Below are positions 1 through 8,854 of a stretch of DNA of 64,000 bases, one piece after another. Position 1 is the first letter of the stretch. Every line of letters begins with the position of its first letter. The stretch covers positions 744,001-808,000 of the forward strand of contig JADKIY010000001.1 in NCBI GenBank assembly GCA_016722575.1, in the 5' to 3' direction. Source of the stretch: Elusimicrobiota bacterium. GTDB taxonomy: Bacteria > Elusimicrobiota > Elusimicrobia > FEN-1173. The position numbers were made by a program, and so were the translations under genes. A model generated the notes under the pieces. The model worked only from the letters and a program-made list of their open reading frames with translations. It made no database searches and was not told the origin of the DNA.

Positions 1-232
1 TTGACCGAATCGTGGACCCACGACTCGGAAGTGGTCCTGTGCCTATATATGTTGCTGGGGGTGGCGGCGGCCCGTCCTCGGGTCCCGCCCGTCGGGGGAA
101 TTTAGAACGGGTTTCGCAAATCCCCTGGGAGCCGCCAACGCGGCTTTCGGCCGGCGCGGCTCGAAATTCGTATTCCCGTTCCGAGTGGATTTTCGGAACC
201 GGTTCTAATAAAATGCGTTTAAGGAGACTTGA
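1..232. other. Unassigned leading region, possibly a structured RNA
   Basis: No convincing gene. Frame 1 is open from the window edge to a TAG at 103-105 but encodes only a short low-information tail. The segment contains nested complementary arms: 23-30 pairs with 179-186 (8 bp) and 62-68 pairs with 131-137 (7 bp), so about 165 nt could fold into a long rod. A 6S-type or other small RNA is one possibility, but I could not match a conserved family sequence. The last bases carry the ribosome binding site of the next gene (AAGGAG at 221-226). Confidence 0.25.
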
Positions 233-787
233 GTGATTGCACGTTTTCGCGTGTTCATGGGTTTTATCGCCGGAGCGTTGTTCCTGTTCCTCTCCCACGC
301 CGGGGGTTGGCCCCGCGTGGCGCTCGGGCTGGCGATCGCCTTCGGGGGGTTGTTCCTTCGCGGGCGGGCCGCCGGTTATTTGGAAAAAGGAAAACGTCTG
401 GCCCAGGACGGTCCCTACGCCTGGATCCGCCACCCTCTCTACGCCGGAAGCTTCCTGATGGCCCTGGGTTTCACCGTGGCGGGCACCTCCTCGTACTGGC
501 CCGTGCACGGATGGATCCTCTGGGCGGTCTTTTTGACTCTTTTTGTCGGCATTTACCCGCGGCGCATTAAAGAAGAGGAAGCGTCTCTGGAGAAATATTT
601 CGGCGACGCTTGGCGGCAATTCACCTCTCGGAACCGGCGGTTCCTGCCCCGCTGTTCCCCCGTCCGCCGCGAAAACCCCGACCGCTTCGAGTGGGCGCGC
701 TACCGCAAAAACAAGGAACACAACGCCGCTTTGGGGTGGTTGGCCGGGGTGGCCGTGGTGCTGATTAAAGGGGCGTTGAATGGCTGA
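233..787 (+). CDS. Isoprenylcysteine carboxyl methyltransferase-like integral membrane protein
   Basis: A 184-residue multi-pass membrane protein of the ICMT/PEMT methyltransferase superfamily. These enzymes transfer a methyl group from S-adenosylmethionine to a lipid-like or isoprenoid-linked acceptor at the membrane; bacterial substrates are mostly unknown. Hydrophobic helices cover about residues 5-22 and 27-45 and a hairpin about 65-103. The family signature GPYAWIRHPLYAGSFLMALG starts near residue 61, followed by the acidic motif EEEASLEKYFGDAWRQF near 118-134. The GTG start at 233 is chosen because AAGGAG lies 6 nt upstream. It overlaps the next gene by 8 nt, so the two are probably cotranscribed. 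The family call is firm, the substrate is not. Confidence 0.82.
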   Translation: MIARFRVFMGFIAGALFLFLSHAGGWPRVALGLAIAFGGLFLRGRAAGYLEKGKRLAQDGPYAWIRHPLYAGSFLMALGFTVAGTSSYWPVHGWILWAVFLTLFVGIYPRRIKEEEASLEKYFGDAWRQFTSRNRRFLPRCSPVRRENPDRFEWARYRKNKEHNAALGWLAGVAVVLIKGALNG

Positions 788-1634
788 GCGGGGGGCGGCG
801 GTCCTCGCCGCGCTCCTGTTCCTCGGCCTCGGGACGGCCGCCGCCGAGGGGGCGCCCGCGGCGGCCCCGGCTCCTTTTGTTTGGCGGCAGAAGCCCAACA
901 CGGTTTTCGCCGTTGGCGAATCCATCGTTTACGCCATTAAATACGGCATCGTGCCCGCCGGCACCGCCCGCTTGGACGTTCGCGCCGAAGAAAAGATCAA
1001 CGGCCGATCCGCTTACCGCTTGGAATGCGTGGCCCGCAGCAACGCCGCCATGGACGCTGTTTTTAAGGTACGGGACCGCAACGAATCCTGGTTGGACCGG
1101 GAAAGCCTTTGCTCCCTCCGCTTTCGCCAGGACATGCGGGAGGGGCTTTTCAAGCGCAAAGTCGAAACCGCCTACGATCCGGTCACCGGCCGCTTCCTTT
1201 ACCGAAAATGGCGGAAGGGCAAGGAGTTTGTTTACGACGGCCCGTCCCCCACCTACACGCAGGACGTCCTTTCCAGCCTCTATTACCTCCGCACCTGCGA
1301 TTTGATCGTCGGGGAATCCGTGTTGGTGGACGCCAATTCGGGAAGCAACAACTGGACGCTGCGGGTCCACGTGATCGCGCGGGAAACCGTCGAGGTGCCC
1401 GCGGGCCGGTTTGTCTGCCTGAAATTGGAGCCCGTGTTGGCCGGCGACGGATTGTTTCGTTCCAAAGGGCGGCTCGAAGTGTGGGTGACCGCCGACGCGC
1501 GGCGCGTCCCGGTCCTCCTTCGTTCCCGGGTGACCGTGGGCGCTTTCGACGCCGAAATGGCGGAATACACGCCGGGGGGCGGCGAAGTGCCGACGGTCGC
1601 CGGCGCGACCAGCGTTCAAACCCTTCGACCCTAG
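780..1634 (+). CDS. DUF3108 domain periplasmic protein
   Basis: A 284-residue protein with an N-terminal signal peptide (hydrophobic AAVLAALLFLGLG, about residues 5-17, then an Ala-rich cleavage region). The rest matches the DUF3108 pattern: an opening FAVGESIVYAIKYG stretch, a middle block with YTQDVLSSLYYLR, and a C-terminal VWVTADARRVPVLLRS block typical of the fold. Members are periplasmic or outer-membrane-associated beta proteins without a settled function. The start overlaps the end of the methyltransferase-like gene by 8 nt, suggesting coupled translation. The segment after its stop carries the promoter for the next operon. Confidence 0.8.
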   Translation: MAERGAAVLAALLFLGLGTAAAEGAPAAAPAPFVWRQKPNTVFAVGESIVYAIKYGIVPAGTARLDVRAEEKINGRSAYRLECVARSNAAMDAVFKVRDRNESWLDRESLCSLRFRQDMREGLFKRKVETAYDPVTGRFLYRKWRKGKEFVYDGPSPTYTQDVLSSLYYLRTCDLIVGESVLVDANSGSNNWTLRVHVIARETVEVPAGRFVCLKLEPVLAGDGLFRSKGRLEVWVTADARRVPVLLRSRVTVGAFDAEMAEYTPGGGEVPTVAGATSVQTLRP

Positions 1635-1649
1635 ACGCCGCGGGCGATG

Positions 1650-1658
1650 TGGTATAAT
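1650..1658 (+). promoter_or_regulatory. Extended -10 promoter of the heptose kinase-kdsB-pyrG operon
   Basis: TGGTATAAT gives a perfect -10 hexamer (1653-1658) preceded by the extended TGn element. No good -35 is visible at normal spacing, as expected for extended -10 promoters. The predicted start of transcription is near 1665, about 60 nt before the gene. Confidence 0.6.
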
Positions 1659-1727
1659 TCCGTCGTCCCACACACCGTTGGTTCGGCCCTTTAGGATTTT
1701 ACGCGTGATCAACCCGTTGTCCTCCCA

Positions 1728-2741
1728 TTGCCTTCCCCGTCGCACGGACCGACCGTGACACCCCCCCTTCTCTCCCGGGTCGCCCGTTTTTCCGGCATGC
1801 CCGTTTTGGTCGTCGGCGATTTGATGGTGGACCGGTTTCTTCGGGGGGCGGTGCATCGCCTGTCGCCCGAGGCGCCGGTGCCCGTCGTTGATGTGCGGGA
1901 GGACAAGTCCATGCCCGGCGGCGCCGGCAACGTGGCCGCCAACATCGCCGCCCTCGGCGGCCGGCCTTTGCTGGTGTCGGTCGTCGGGGAAGATCCCGAG
2001 GGCGACCGCCTGGTGGACGCTCTGCGCGCCGTCCGGGTGGACGTGGACGGCGTGGTGGCCGACGCCCACCGCCCCACCATCGTCAAAACCCGGGTGATCG
2101 CCGGGCACCAGCAAGTGGTCCGCTTCGATCGGGAAGACCGTGCGCCGTTGGCCCCCGCCGTGCTAAACCGTTTGTTGGAACGAATCCGGGAGAAAATGAC
2201 CACGGCCCGGGCCGTCATCCTTTCGGATTACGGGAAAGGCGTTATCGGGCCCCGGCTCTTGAAGGCGGTCCTGACCCTCGCCCATCGGCAAAAAAAATTC
2301 GTCACGGTCGATCCGAAGGTCGAACATTTTCTGCGTTATCGGCGGGTCGATTGCATCACCCCCAACCTCAAAGAAGCCACCGAAGGCCTCCGAGGCCTGC
2401 CCCCCAAAAACGACGGCGAGGTGGACGCCCTGGGCCGGCGCATTCTTCGTCGCCTCCGCTGCCATTCCGTTTTGATCACCCGCGGCGAGCGCGGCATGAG
2501 CCTTTACCGGGAGGGGAAGCCGCCCCTGCACATCCCTTCCGAAGCGCGCGAAGTCTTCGACGTCACCGGCGCGGGCGACACGGTGATTTCCACCTTGAGC
2601 CTGGCCCTGGCGGCCGGCGCGAATCTCGAAGACGCCGCGCGCTTGTCCAACGCCGCGGCCGGGGTTGTGGTCGGCAAGCTCGGCACGGCCACGGTGTCCC
2701 CCGCGGAGTTGATCGCGGCGCTGAAGGCGCGGCGCCCGTGA
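1728..2741 (+). CDS. rfaE1: D-glycero-beta-D-manno-heptose-7-phosphate kinase (HldE kinase domain only)
   Basis: Phosphorylates D-glycero-D-manno-heptose 7-phosphate at O1 in ADP-heptose synthesis for the LPS inner core. The 337-residue PfkB-family kinase has VVGDLMVDRFLRG near the N-terminus, the PEAPVPV substrate-side motif, GGAGNVAANIAALGG near residue 63, and the catalytic anion-hole motif DVTGAGDT near residue 279. It lacks the C-terminal adenylyltransferase domain of bifunctional HldE, and no hldE2 is seen nearby. The TTG at 1728 is the longest start; GTG at 1755 or ATG at 1797 are alternatives, the last lying right before the conserved core. It overlaps kdsB by the 4-nt GTGA arrangement. 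Confidence 0.87.
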   Translation: MPSPSHGPTVTPPLLSRVARFSGMPVLVVGDLMVDRFLRGAVHRLSPEAPVPVVDVREDKSMPGGAGNVAANIAALGGRPLLVSVVGEDPEGDRLVDALRAVRVDVDGVVADAHRPTIVKTRVIAGHQQVVRFDREDRAPLAPAVLNRLLERIREKMTTARAVILSDYGKGVIGPRLLKAVLTLAHRQKKFVTVDPKVEHFLRYRRVDCITPNLKEATEGLRGLPPKNDGEVDALGRRILRRLRCHSVLITRGERGMSLYREGKPPLHIPSEAREVFDVTGAGDTVISTLSLALAAGANLEDAARLSNAAAGVVVGKLGTATVSPAELIAALKARRP

Positions 2742-3496
2742 ACGTGCTGGCGGTCATCCCGGCGCGCCACGCGGCCCAGCGTTTTCCCGGCAAACCCCTG
2801 GTCCTTTTGGCCGGCAAACCCATGGTCCAGTGGGTGTACGAAGCCGCCCGCCGGGCGCTTCCGCAGGTCGTGGTGGCCACCGACGATGAACGCATTCTCT
2901 CCGCCGTCCGGACCTTCGGCGGCGAGGCGATGATGACCTCCGACCGCTGCCGAAGCGGCACCGACCGGGTGGCCGAAGTGGCGCGAAAAGTCCGCGCCGA
3001 CCTCTATTTGAACATCCAAGGGGACGAACCCCTGATGACCACCCGCACCGTGCGGCGGGTGCTGGCCCTTCATCGGGACCCGGCCGTCGTCCTGGGGACG
3101 GCGGCGACGACGCTCGCCCGGGGCGACTGGGCGAACCCCAACGCCGTCAAAGTCCTGACGGACCAACGCGGCGACGCGCTCTATTTTTCCCGAAGCGCCC
3201 TGCCGTACTACCGCGACGGCGCGCCCGCCGTGCCGCCCGCCACCGCGCGTCTACAAAAACATCTGGGCGTTTATTCCTACCGAGCCGATTTGTTGCGCCA
3301 ATTCGTCCGCTGGCCCGTCGGGTTCTTTGAAACGGCGGAAAAATTGGAGCAGTTGCGGGCGTTGGAGCACGGCGTGCGGATTCGGGTCGCGACGACTCCC
3401 GACGATTCCGTCGGGGTGGACACGCCGGCCGACGCCGCCCGGGTGGAACGACGGATTCGACGGTCGCGCGACGCAGGACGGAGGGAAGCGAAATGA
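2738..3496 (+). CDS. kdsB: 3-deoxy-manno-octulosonate cytidylyltransferase (CMP-KDO synthetase)
   Basis: Activates KDO with CTP to CMP-KDO for lipid A/LPS core assembly in the cytoplasm. The 252-residue product has the nucleotide-binding start VLAVIPARHAAQRFPGKPL, TDDERI, the TSDRCRSGTDRVAE segment, NIQGDEP (metal/CTP site), KHLGVYSYRADLL and the C-terminal LEQLRALEHG. The GTG start at 2738 overlaps the upstream TGA and puts the family N-terminus at residue 1, so the longer upstream frame is not coding. The 3' end overlaps pyrG by ATGA. Adjacency to a CTP-making enzyme fits the CTP demand of the reaction. Confidence 0.94.
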   Translation: MNVLAVIPARHAAQRFPGKPLVLLAGKPMVQWVYEAARRALPQVVVATDDERILSAVRTFGGEAMMTSDRCRSGTDRVAEVARKVRADLYLNIQGDEPLMTTRTVRRVLALHRDPAVVLGTAATTLARGDWANPNAVKVLTDQRGDALYFSRSALPYYRDGAPAVPPATARLQKHLGVYSYRADLLRQFVRWPVGFFETAEKLEQLRALEHGVRIRVATTPDDSVGVDTPADAARVERRIRRSRDAGRREAK

Positions 3497-5094
3497 CGAA
3501 ATATATTTTTGTGACGGGCGGGGTGGTCAGCTCTCTCGGGAAAGGCATCGCCGCCGCCTCCCTGGGCCGCCTGCTCAAATCCCGGGGTCTCAACGTCACC
3601 ATGATCAAACTGGACCCCTATTTGAACGTGGATCCCGGCACCATGAGCCCCTATCAGCACGGCGAGGTGTACGTCACCGAAGACGGCGCCGAGACCGATT
3701 TGGATTTGGGCCATTACGAGCGGTTCATCGACGTGGACATGACCCGGGAAAACAACTGCACCTCCGGCCAAATATACGAAACGGTGATTCAGCAGGAGCG
3801 CCGGGGGGAATTCCTGGGGAAAACCGTCCAGGTGATTCCCCACATCACCAACGAAATCAAAAACCGGTTGCGCCGCGTGACCAAAGGGCGGGACATCGTC
3901 ATCGTCGAAGTGGGCGGTACCGTGGGCGACATTGAGTCCTTGCCCTTTTTGGAAGCGATCCGCCAGATGCGCATCGACGCCGGCCGCGACAACGTCCTCT
4001 ACCTCCATTTGACGCTCGTTCCATACATCAAGGCGGCGGAGGAGCTCAAGACCAAGCCCACCCAGCATTCCGTCGGCAAATTGCGCGAAATCGGCATCGA
4101 TCCGGACATCATTCTGTGCCGGACGGACCGCCCCCTGGGCGAGGACATCCGGGAAAAGATCGGCCTTTTCTGCAACGTGCCCAAAGAGGCCGTGATCGAG
4201 GCCATCGATGTGAGCTCGATTTACGAAGTGCCCCTGGTCCTGGAGCGCCAGGGATTGGACGAGCTCGTGTTGATGATGCTCCGCCAACGGTCGCCCACCA
4301 AAGACCTGTCCTCCTGGCGGGAAATGGTGGAGAAGATTCGGAACCCTCAGCACCAGGTCACCATCGGCGTGGCCGGCAAATACACGGAAATGAAGGACGC
4401 CTACAAATCCATCGGCGAAGCGCTTCTCCACGGCGGCTTGGCCCACAACTGCAAAGTGATCGTCAAATATCTGGACGTGGAAGACAAAACCTTGGAATCC
4501 CAGCTGCTTCAAGTGGACGGCATTCTGATCCCCGGCGGGTTCGGGGACCGCGGCGTGGAGGGGAAAATCGGCGTGGCCCGGTTCGCCCGGGAGCGGCAAA
4601 TTCCCTTTTTCGGCATCTGCCTCGGCATGCAGTGCGCGGTGATCGAAGTCGCCCGCCATTTGGCCAAAATGCCCACGGCCCACTCCACGGAGTTCGCGCC
4701 CAAAACCGCGCACCCGGTCATTTGCAAAATGGAGGAGCAGAAAAAGATCACCGCCCTGGGCGGCACCATGCGCCTCGGGGTGTACCCCTGCAAATTGAAG
4801 GGCGACGGTCTGGCCCACGCGGCTTACCGCCGGGACACCGTGGGGGAACGCCACCGGCACCGCTACGAATTGAACAACAAATACCGGGCGGCTTTGGAAA
4901 AAGCCGGTCTCCGCGTGACCGGGGAATACGAAAAACACCATTTGGCCGAAGTGGTCGAATTCAGGAACCACCCGTGGTATGTGGCCGTTCAATACCACCC
5001 GGAGCTTAAAAGCCGGCCGTTGCACCCCCACCCGCTTTTCCGCGATTTCGTCGGGGCCGCTCTTCGCCGCCTGTCGCCCCGCCTCGCCCGGTAA
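3493..5094 (+). CDS. pyrG: CTP synthase
   Basis: Makes CTP from UTP, ATP and glutamine. The 533-residue protein has the usual two-part structure: an N-terminal amidoligase domain with TGGVVSSLGKGIAAASLG and the DPYLNVDPGTMSP segment, and a class I glutamine amidotransferase domain with the nucleophile Cys near residue 376 in FFGICLGMQ and the His-Glu dyad in YHPELKSRP near the C-terminus. Length is normal for the family. It is translationally coupled to kdsB by ATGA and its TAA stop directly abuts the next ATG, so it is the third gene of this operon. Confidence 0.97.
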   Translation: MTKYIFVTGGVVSSLGKGIAAASLGRLLKSRGLNVTMIKLDPYLNVDPGTMSPYQHGEVYVTEDGAETDLDLGHYERFIDVDMTRENNCTSGQIYETVIQQERRGEFLGKTVQVIPHITNEIKNRLRRVTKGRDIVIVEVGGTVGDIESLPFLEAIRQMRIDAGRDNVLYLHLTLVPYIKAAEELKTKPTQHSVGKLREIGIDPDIILCRTDRPLGEDIREKIGLFCNVPKEAVIEAIDVSSIYEVPLVLERQGLDELVLMMLRQRSPTKDLSSWREMVEKIRNPQHQVTIGVAGKYTEMKDAYKSIGEALLHGGLAHNCKVIVKYLDVEDKTLESQLLQVDGILIPGGFGDRGVEGKIGVARFARERQIPFFGICLGMQCAVIEVARHLAKMPTAHSTEFAPKTAHPVICKMEEQKKITALGGTMRLGVYPCKLKGDGLAHAAYRRDTVGERHRHRYELNNKYRAALEKAGLRVTGEYEKHHLAEVVEFRNHPWYVAVQYHPELKSRPLHPHPLFRDFVGAALRRLSPRLAR

Positions 5095-5703
5095 ATGCGT
5101 CGTCGGGTTCGACGGTGGTTTCGCCCCGTCGGCCTCTACGCGTTGGGTCTTCTGTGGGGGGCCGCGCTGTTGGTGGCGGTTCGTCGACACCTCGACGCCG
5201 ATCGCCGCTCCCGTTGGCGGTCCGACGGCCTCCGCGCTCTCGCGCTCGCGGCCGCCGGCTTGGGCGATCCGGGCCTCCCCCCGTCTTTCCGGTCGACGCG
5301 GGTCCGCCGTCTTTCCGGCGAACCGGACACCCGCTTCGCCGCGCTTTGGACGGCCGCGGGAGATCCGGTCGTCGTTTTCGGGCCGGCGCCTTGTTCCCGC
5401 GCGCCCGCCGCGTGGACGGACGGAAGCGCCGACCGCCTCGAAGAGGACCCCGGGGACTCCACGGCGAGCGTGTTCCTGTCGCCTCTCTGGCGGGAGGGGA
5501 AAAAAGCGGGGGTCCTCTCCTGGGGCCGGTGGCGCCCCCTCCCGGGGGCGGCCGGGGAGGCCGAGGGTCGGGCCCTGTGGGCGGCCTTCCTTTGGTGGGC
5601 CGCGGCGGGCGCTTTGGGGATTTGGGGAATCGGCCGTCGTCGGACCTTGGTCAAATCACGGCCGGCGGTCGCCCCCCTGGACAATCCCCCGTTTGAGGGG
5701 TAG
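5095..5703 (+). CDS. Hypothetical protein with N- and C-terminal membrane segments
   Basis: A 202-residue protein I do not recognise. The first ATG follows the pyrG stop codon with zero spacing, which supports this frame over two overlapping open frames. A hydrophobic helix at about residues 12-29 (LYALGLLWGAALLVAVR) and another near residues 160-180 (LWAAFLWWAAAGALGIWGIG) bracket an Arg/Pro-rich middle with several Trp-containing beta-like stretches, suggesting a small periplasmic domain between two membrane anchors. The composition is heavily Ala/Arg/Gly. It is probably the last gene of the pyrG operon. Its function is unknown. Confidence 0.55.
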   Translation: MRRRVRRWFRPVGLYALGLLWGAALLVAVRRHLDADRRSRWRSDGLRALALAAAGLGDPGLPPSFRSTRVRRLSGEPDTRFAALWTAAGDPVVVFGPAPCSRAPAAWTDGSADRLEEDPGDSTASVFLSPLWREGKKAGVLSWGRWRPLPGAAGEAEGRALWAAFLWWAAAGALGIWGIGRRRTLVKSRPAVAPLDNPPFEG

Positions 5704-5786
5704 ATATGGAGGAAGGACGTTCGCGTTTTGGGCGAACGGCGCGTCCCGGTGACCGTGCCCGGGGCGACAACAGGAGGTAGCGCTTC

Positions 5787-7604
5787 ATGGCCACCCGTGG
5801 CAACATCGGCCGAAAACAGGCCAAAGAAATTTTGTTCGAAGCGCGCCTGGTCAACGCCGACGGTTTGGCGGCGGCGGAAAAAGAAACCCTGAAGTCCGAC
5901 CGCCCCCTTCAGCAAGTCGTGGTCGATTTAAAATTGGCCGACAAAGTGGACGTGCTCCAGGCGCTCTCCCGGGAGTGGCGCACCAAAGCCGTCGACTTGG
6001 CCGAGATGGAAATCGATCCCGAAGTCGTCCGCATCCTTCCCGAATCCTCCGCCCGCAAAAGCCTCGTGCTCCCCTTCGCCAAGGAAGATCAGGTCCTGCT
6101 GGTGGCCATGGCCGATCCCCGGGACTTTTTGGTTTCCGAGGACATCCACCTTCGAACGGGCCTGGAAGTCCAGCGCTATCTGGCCATGCCCGAGGACATC
6201 CTCAAGGAATTGGACAAAGTCTACGGCGTGGGCGCCGCGGGCAAAGCCGAAGAACTGCTCAAGTCCGTCACCGATTCCGCGATTCCGGAGGGCGAAGGGT
6301 TGGAGCGGGTGCAGGAGAAGTCCGACGTTACCGAGGTCGACGCCTCCGCCCCCGAAGTCGAGAAGATCGTCAACGCCATCATCTTGTCGGCGTTGCAAAT
6401 GAAGGCCTCCGACATTCACGTCGAACCGTTTGAAGACCCCGCCGGGAAGCACTCTAAAATCCTGGTGCGGTTCCGGGTGGACGGCTTTTTGCGCATGGCG
6501 AATTTTCAAGTGCCTTGGATGTACCGCGCCGCCGTCATGGCCAAGATCAAAATCATGACCAACAGCATGAACATCACCGAGCGGCGCATCCCGCAATCCG
6601 GGCGCATCCAGGTCATGGCGAAAGGAAGCCCCATCGAGTTCCGCGTTGAAATCATCCCCACGGTCTATGGCGAAGCCTGCGTCATGCGTATTTTGGACCG
6701 AAAAGCGGTCCAAGTGGACATTCAACGCTTGGGGTTCTACCCGGAAACCTTGGACAAATTTCTGGGTCTTCTGAAGGGCGTCGGGGGCAAAAAGAACTTC
6801 GGCATTGTCATTGTTTGCGGTCCGACGGGGTCCGGCAAATCGACCACGCTGTACGCGGCGCTCAACCACATCAACCGGCCGGACATCAAGATCCTGACCG
6901 CGGAAAACCCCGTCGAATACAACCTGGACGGCATCGTGCAGGTCCAAGTGAACCCCGACCTCCACATGGGGGAAGACAAGTGCTTCGACTTTGCCACCGC
7001 CCTGCGATCCTTTTTGCGGTTGGACCCCGACGTCATCATGGTCGGTGAAATCCGGGACCAGGAGACGGCCCACATCGCCATGGAAGCCGCCATGACCGGT
7101 CACTTGGTGTTCTCCACCATTCACACCAACGACGCGCCGTCGACGGTGGCCCGGTTGGTGGACATGGGCATTCCCTCCTTCATGGTGGCGAGCACGGTCA
7201 AATGCGTCTTGGCTCAGCGGCTTTGCCGCCGCGTTTGCGTCGATTGCAAAACCGCCCGGGCGCCGACGCCGGACGAAATTGAAGTCTACAAGACGGCCAA
7301 TTTCCCCCTGCCCGCCAACGCCCAGCTTTATTACGGAAAAGGGTGTTCCACCTGCAACGATTCCGGGTTTAAAGGCCGGTGCGGTATTCACGAGCTGTTG
7401 GTGGTGGACGATCCGGTCCGCGCCGCGGTGCTCAAAGACGTGAACGCCGACACGGTGCGGGAAGCGGCCACGGCGGTGTCCCCCCAGAAAATGCGGACCA
7501 TCATTGCCGACGGGCTGCAAAAGGCCTTGGACGGCATGACCACGGTCCGCGAGGTTCTGGGCGGCGCCAGCGAAGAAATCGAAGGGAAAGAAAAAAAGAA
7601 ATAA
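5787..7604 (+). CDS. GspE/PilB-type assembly ATPase (type II secretion / type IV pilus)
   Basis: A 605-residue hexameric ATPase that powers pilus or pseudopilus assembly on the cytoplasmic face of the inner membrane. Residues 1-170 form an MshEN-like N-terminal domain. The ATPase core has Walker A GPTGSGKSTT near residue 345, the Asp-box region, Walker B LDPDVIMVGEIRDQETAHIA near 413, and His-box HLVFSTIHTND. A tetracysteine zinc site (CRRVCVDC and later CSTCNDSGFKGRCG) is typical of GspE/PilB rather than the retraction ATPase PilT. The ATG lies just after AGGAGG. No other pilus or secretion gene is in the window, so the partner system cannot be decided. A terminator-like hairpin follows. Confidence 0.92.
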   Translation: MATRGNIGRKQAKEILFEARLVNADGLAAAEKETLKSDRPLQQVVVDLKLADKVDVLQALSREWRTKAVDLAEMEIDPEVVRILPESSARKSLVLPFAKEDQVLLVAMADPRDFLVSEDIHLRTGLEVQRYLAMPEDILKELDKVYGVGAAGKAEELLKSVTDSAIPEGEGLERVQEKSDVTEVDASAPEVEKIVNAIILSALQMKASDIHVEPFEDPAGKHSKILVRFRVDGFLRMANFQVPWMYRAAVMAKIKIMTNSMNITERRIPQSGRIQVMAKGSPIEFRVEIIPTVYGEACVMRILDRKAVQVDIQRLGFYPETLDKFLGLLKGVGGKKNFGIVIVCGPTGSGKSTTLYAALNHINRPDIKILTAENPVEYNLDGIVQVQVNPDLHMGEDKCFDFATALRSFLRLDPDVIMVGEIRDQETAHIAMEAAMTGHLVFSTIHTNDAPSTVARLVDMGIPSFMVASTVKCVLAQRLCRRVCVDCKTARAPTPDEIEVYKTANFPLPANAQLYYGKGCSTCNDSGFKGRCGIHELLVVDDPVRAAVLKDVNADTVREAATAVSPQKMRTIIADGLQKALDGMTTVREVLGGASEEIEGKEKKK

Positions 7605-7621
7605 ATTCGCGTTGATTTCGG

Positions 7622-7675
7622 CGCCCGCGGGGTTTTCCCCAGTTTTGGTGGAAACCTGGCCGCGGGCGTTTTGGC
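7622..7675 (+). terminator. Terminator-like hairpin after the pilus ATPase gene
   Basis: Perfect 9-bp arms at 7622-7630 and 7660-7668 flank an internal GC hairpin and are followed by TTTT GG CTTTTT. The loop is long, so this is plausible rather than certain. Confidence 0.5.
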
Positions 7676-7797
7676 TTTTTGGGGGGGGCGAAGGACGACC
7701 GACCGTGCACCCGGCGGGGACTCGTTTGCCCCCGTGGGCCTGGAGCGTTGCCGAAAATCCGGCGGCCAAGCGGAACAAACAGTAAAGACATGACGAA

Positions 7798-7826
7798 TTG
7801 AAAAAAAGTTTAAATATTAGTATTGT
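7798..7826 (+). promoter_or_regulatory. Probable promoter of malate dehydrogenase
   Basis: TTGAAA at 7798-7803 and TATTGT at 7821-7826 are separated by 17 bp in an AT-rich island that stands out in this GC-rich sequence. The predicted transcript start is near 7833, with a roughly 38-nt leader containing a GGAGGG ribosome binding site. Confidence 0.45.
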
Positions 7827-7870
7827 GGTATCCATTCAGCGCACTGCGCGGGAATTCGAGGGAGGGCATC

Positions 7871-8821
7871 ATGAGGCGGAAAATCAGCGTCATCGGAGCG
7901 GGAAACGTCGGGGCCACGTTGGCTCAGCGGTTGGCGGAAGCGGAGTTGGGCGATGTGGTGATGGTCGACATTCCCCAAACCGAAGGCATGCCGGCGGGGA
8001 AAGCCCTCGACATTTTGCAGTCCGGCGCGGTGTACGGCTACGACAGCCGAGTGACCGGCGCGACGGACTACGCCCCGACGGCCGGGTCCGACGTGGTGGT
8101 GATCACGGCGGGCATTCCGCGAAAGCCCGGCATGAGCCGCGACGATCTTTTAAACACCAACGCGGGCATCGTGAAAGCGGTGTCGGCCCAGGTCGCGGCG
8201 CACTCGCCCCAGGCCATTGTCATCGTGGTGTCGAACCCCTTGGACGCCATGGCCCACGTGGCGCTGCGCACCACGGGGTTCCCCAAAAACCGGGTCATCG
8301 GCATGGCGGGGGTGTTGGACTCCGCCCGCATGGCCACCTTTTTAGCGGAAGCCTTGGGAGTGTCCGTGGAGGATATTCAGCCGACGGTGCTGGGCGGCCA
8401 CGGAGACACCATGGTCCCCTTGGCGCGTTACACCACGGTGGCGGGCGTGCCGGTCACCGAGCTGCTGGCGAAAGACAAGTTGGAAGCCATTTTGCAGCGC
8501 ACCCGGGACGGCGGCGCTGAAATCGTTAAATTGCTCAAAACGGGTTCCGCCTATTACGCGCCCTCGGCGAGCGTGGTGGCGATGGTCAAGTCCATCCTGC
8601 TCGATAAGAAACGGATTCTGCCCTGCGCGGCCTATTTGGAGGGCGAATACGGGGCGCGGGGTCTTTTTGTGGGCGTCCCGGTCAAGTTGGGCGCCCGGGG
8701 CGTGGAACAGGTTCTACAGCTTTCCTTGACGGCGGAGGAGTCGGCGGCTCTTCAAAAGTCCATCGCCGCCGTTCAAGAGTTGGTGGACGTTTTAAAAAAA
8801 CAGAACATCGTCACTTCGTAG
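7871..8821 (+). CDS. mdh: Malate dehydrogenase (LDH-like type)
   Basis: Interconverts malate and oxaloacetate with NAD in the TCA cycle. The product is 316 residues, normal for the LDH-like malate dehydrogenases. Visible features are the Rossmann motif GAGNVGATLA near residue 8, the dinucleotide-binding acidic residue in VMVDI, the mobile-loop arginines in GIPRKPGMSRDDLL, VVSNPLDAM, and the catalytic His in GGHGDTMVPL. The ATG at 7871 has GGAGGG upstream and places the Rossmann start correctly; the frame is open further upstream but without family sequence. The gene stands alone between its own promoter and a small downstream gene. The isocitrate dehydrogenase at 25223 is a second TCA enzyme in the window. 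Confidence 0.94.
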   Translation: MRRKISVIGAGNVGATLAQRLAEAELGDVVMVDIPQTEGMPAGKALDILQSGAVYGYDSRVTGATDYAPTAGSDVVVITAGIPRKPGMSRDDLLNTNAGIVKAVSAQVAAHSPQAIVIVVSNPLDAMAHVALRTTGFPKNRVIGMAGVLDSARMATFLAEALGVSVEDIQPTVLGGHGDTMVPLARYTTVAGVPVTELLAKDKLEAILQRTRDGGAEIVKLLKTGSAYYAPSASVVAMVKSILLDKKRILPCAAYLEGEYGARGLFVGVPVKLGARGVEQVLQLSLTAEESAALQKSIAAVQELVDVLKKQNIVTS

Positions 8822-8854
8822 ACGGCGGCGCCCCACGCGGCGCGCCCGGGGAGA

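Noticed and set aside
12..236. 74-residue ORF at the left edge
   Set aside because: Low-complexity Gly/Pro/Arg composition with no ribosome binding site; it overlaps the next gene's start region and is unlike any protein family.
765..2114. 449-residue minus-strand open frame, and similar long antisense frames at 3277-5190, 5928-7835, 18548-20233 and 37420-39102
   Set aside because: All lie opposite firmly identified genes (DUF3108/heptose kinase, pyrG, GspE, polA/mutM, phosphomutase) and show shadow composition.
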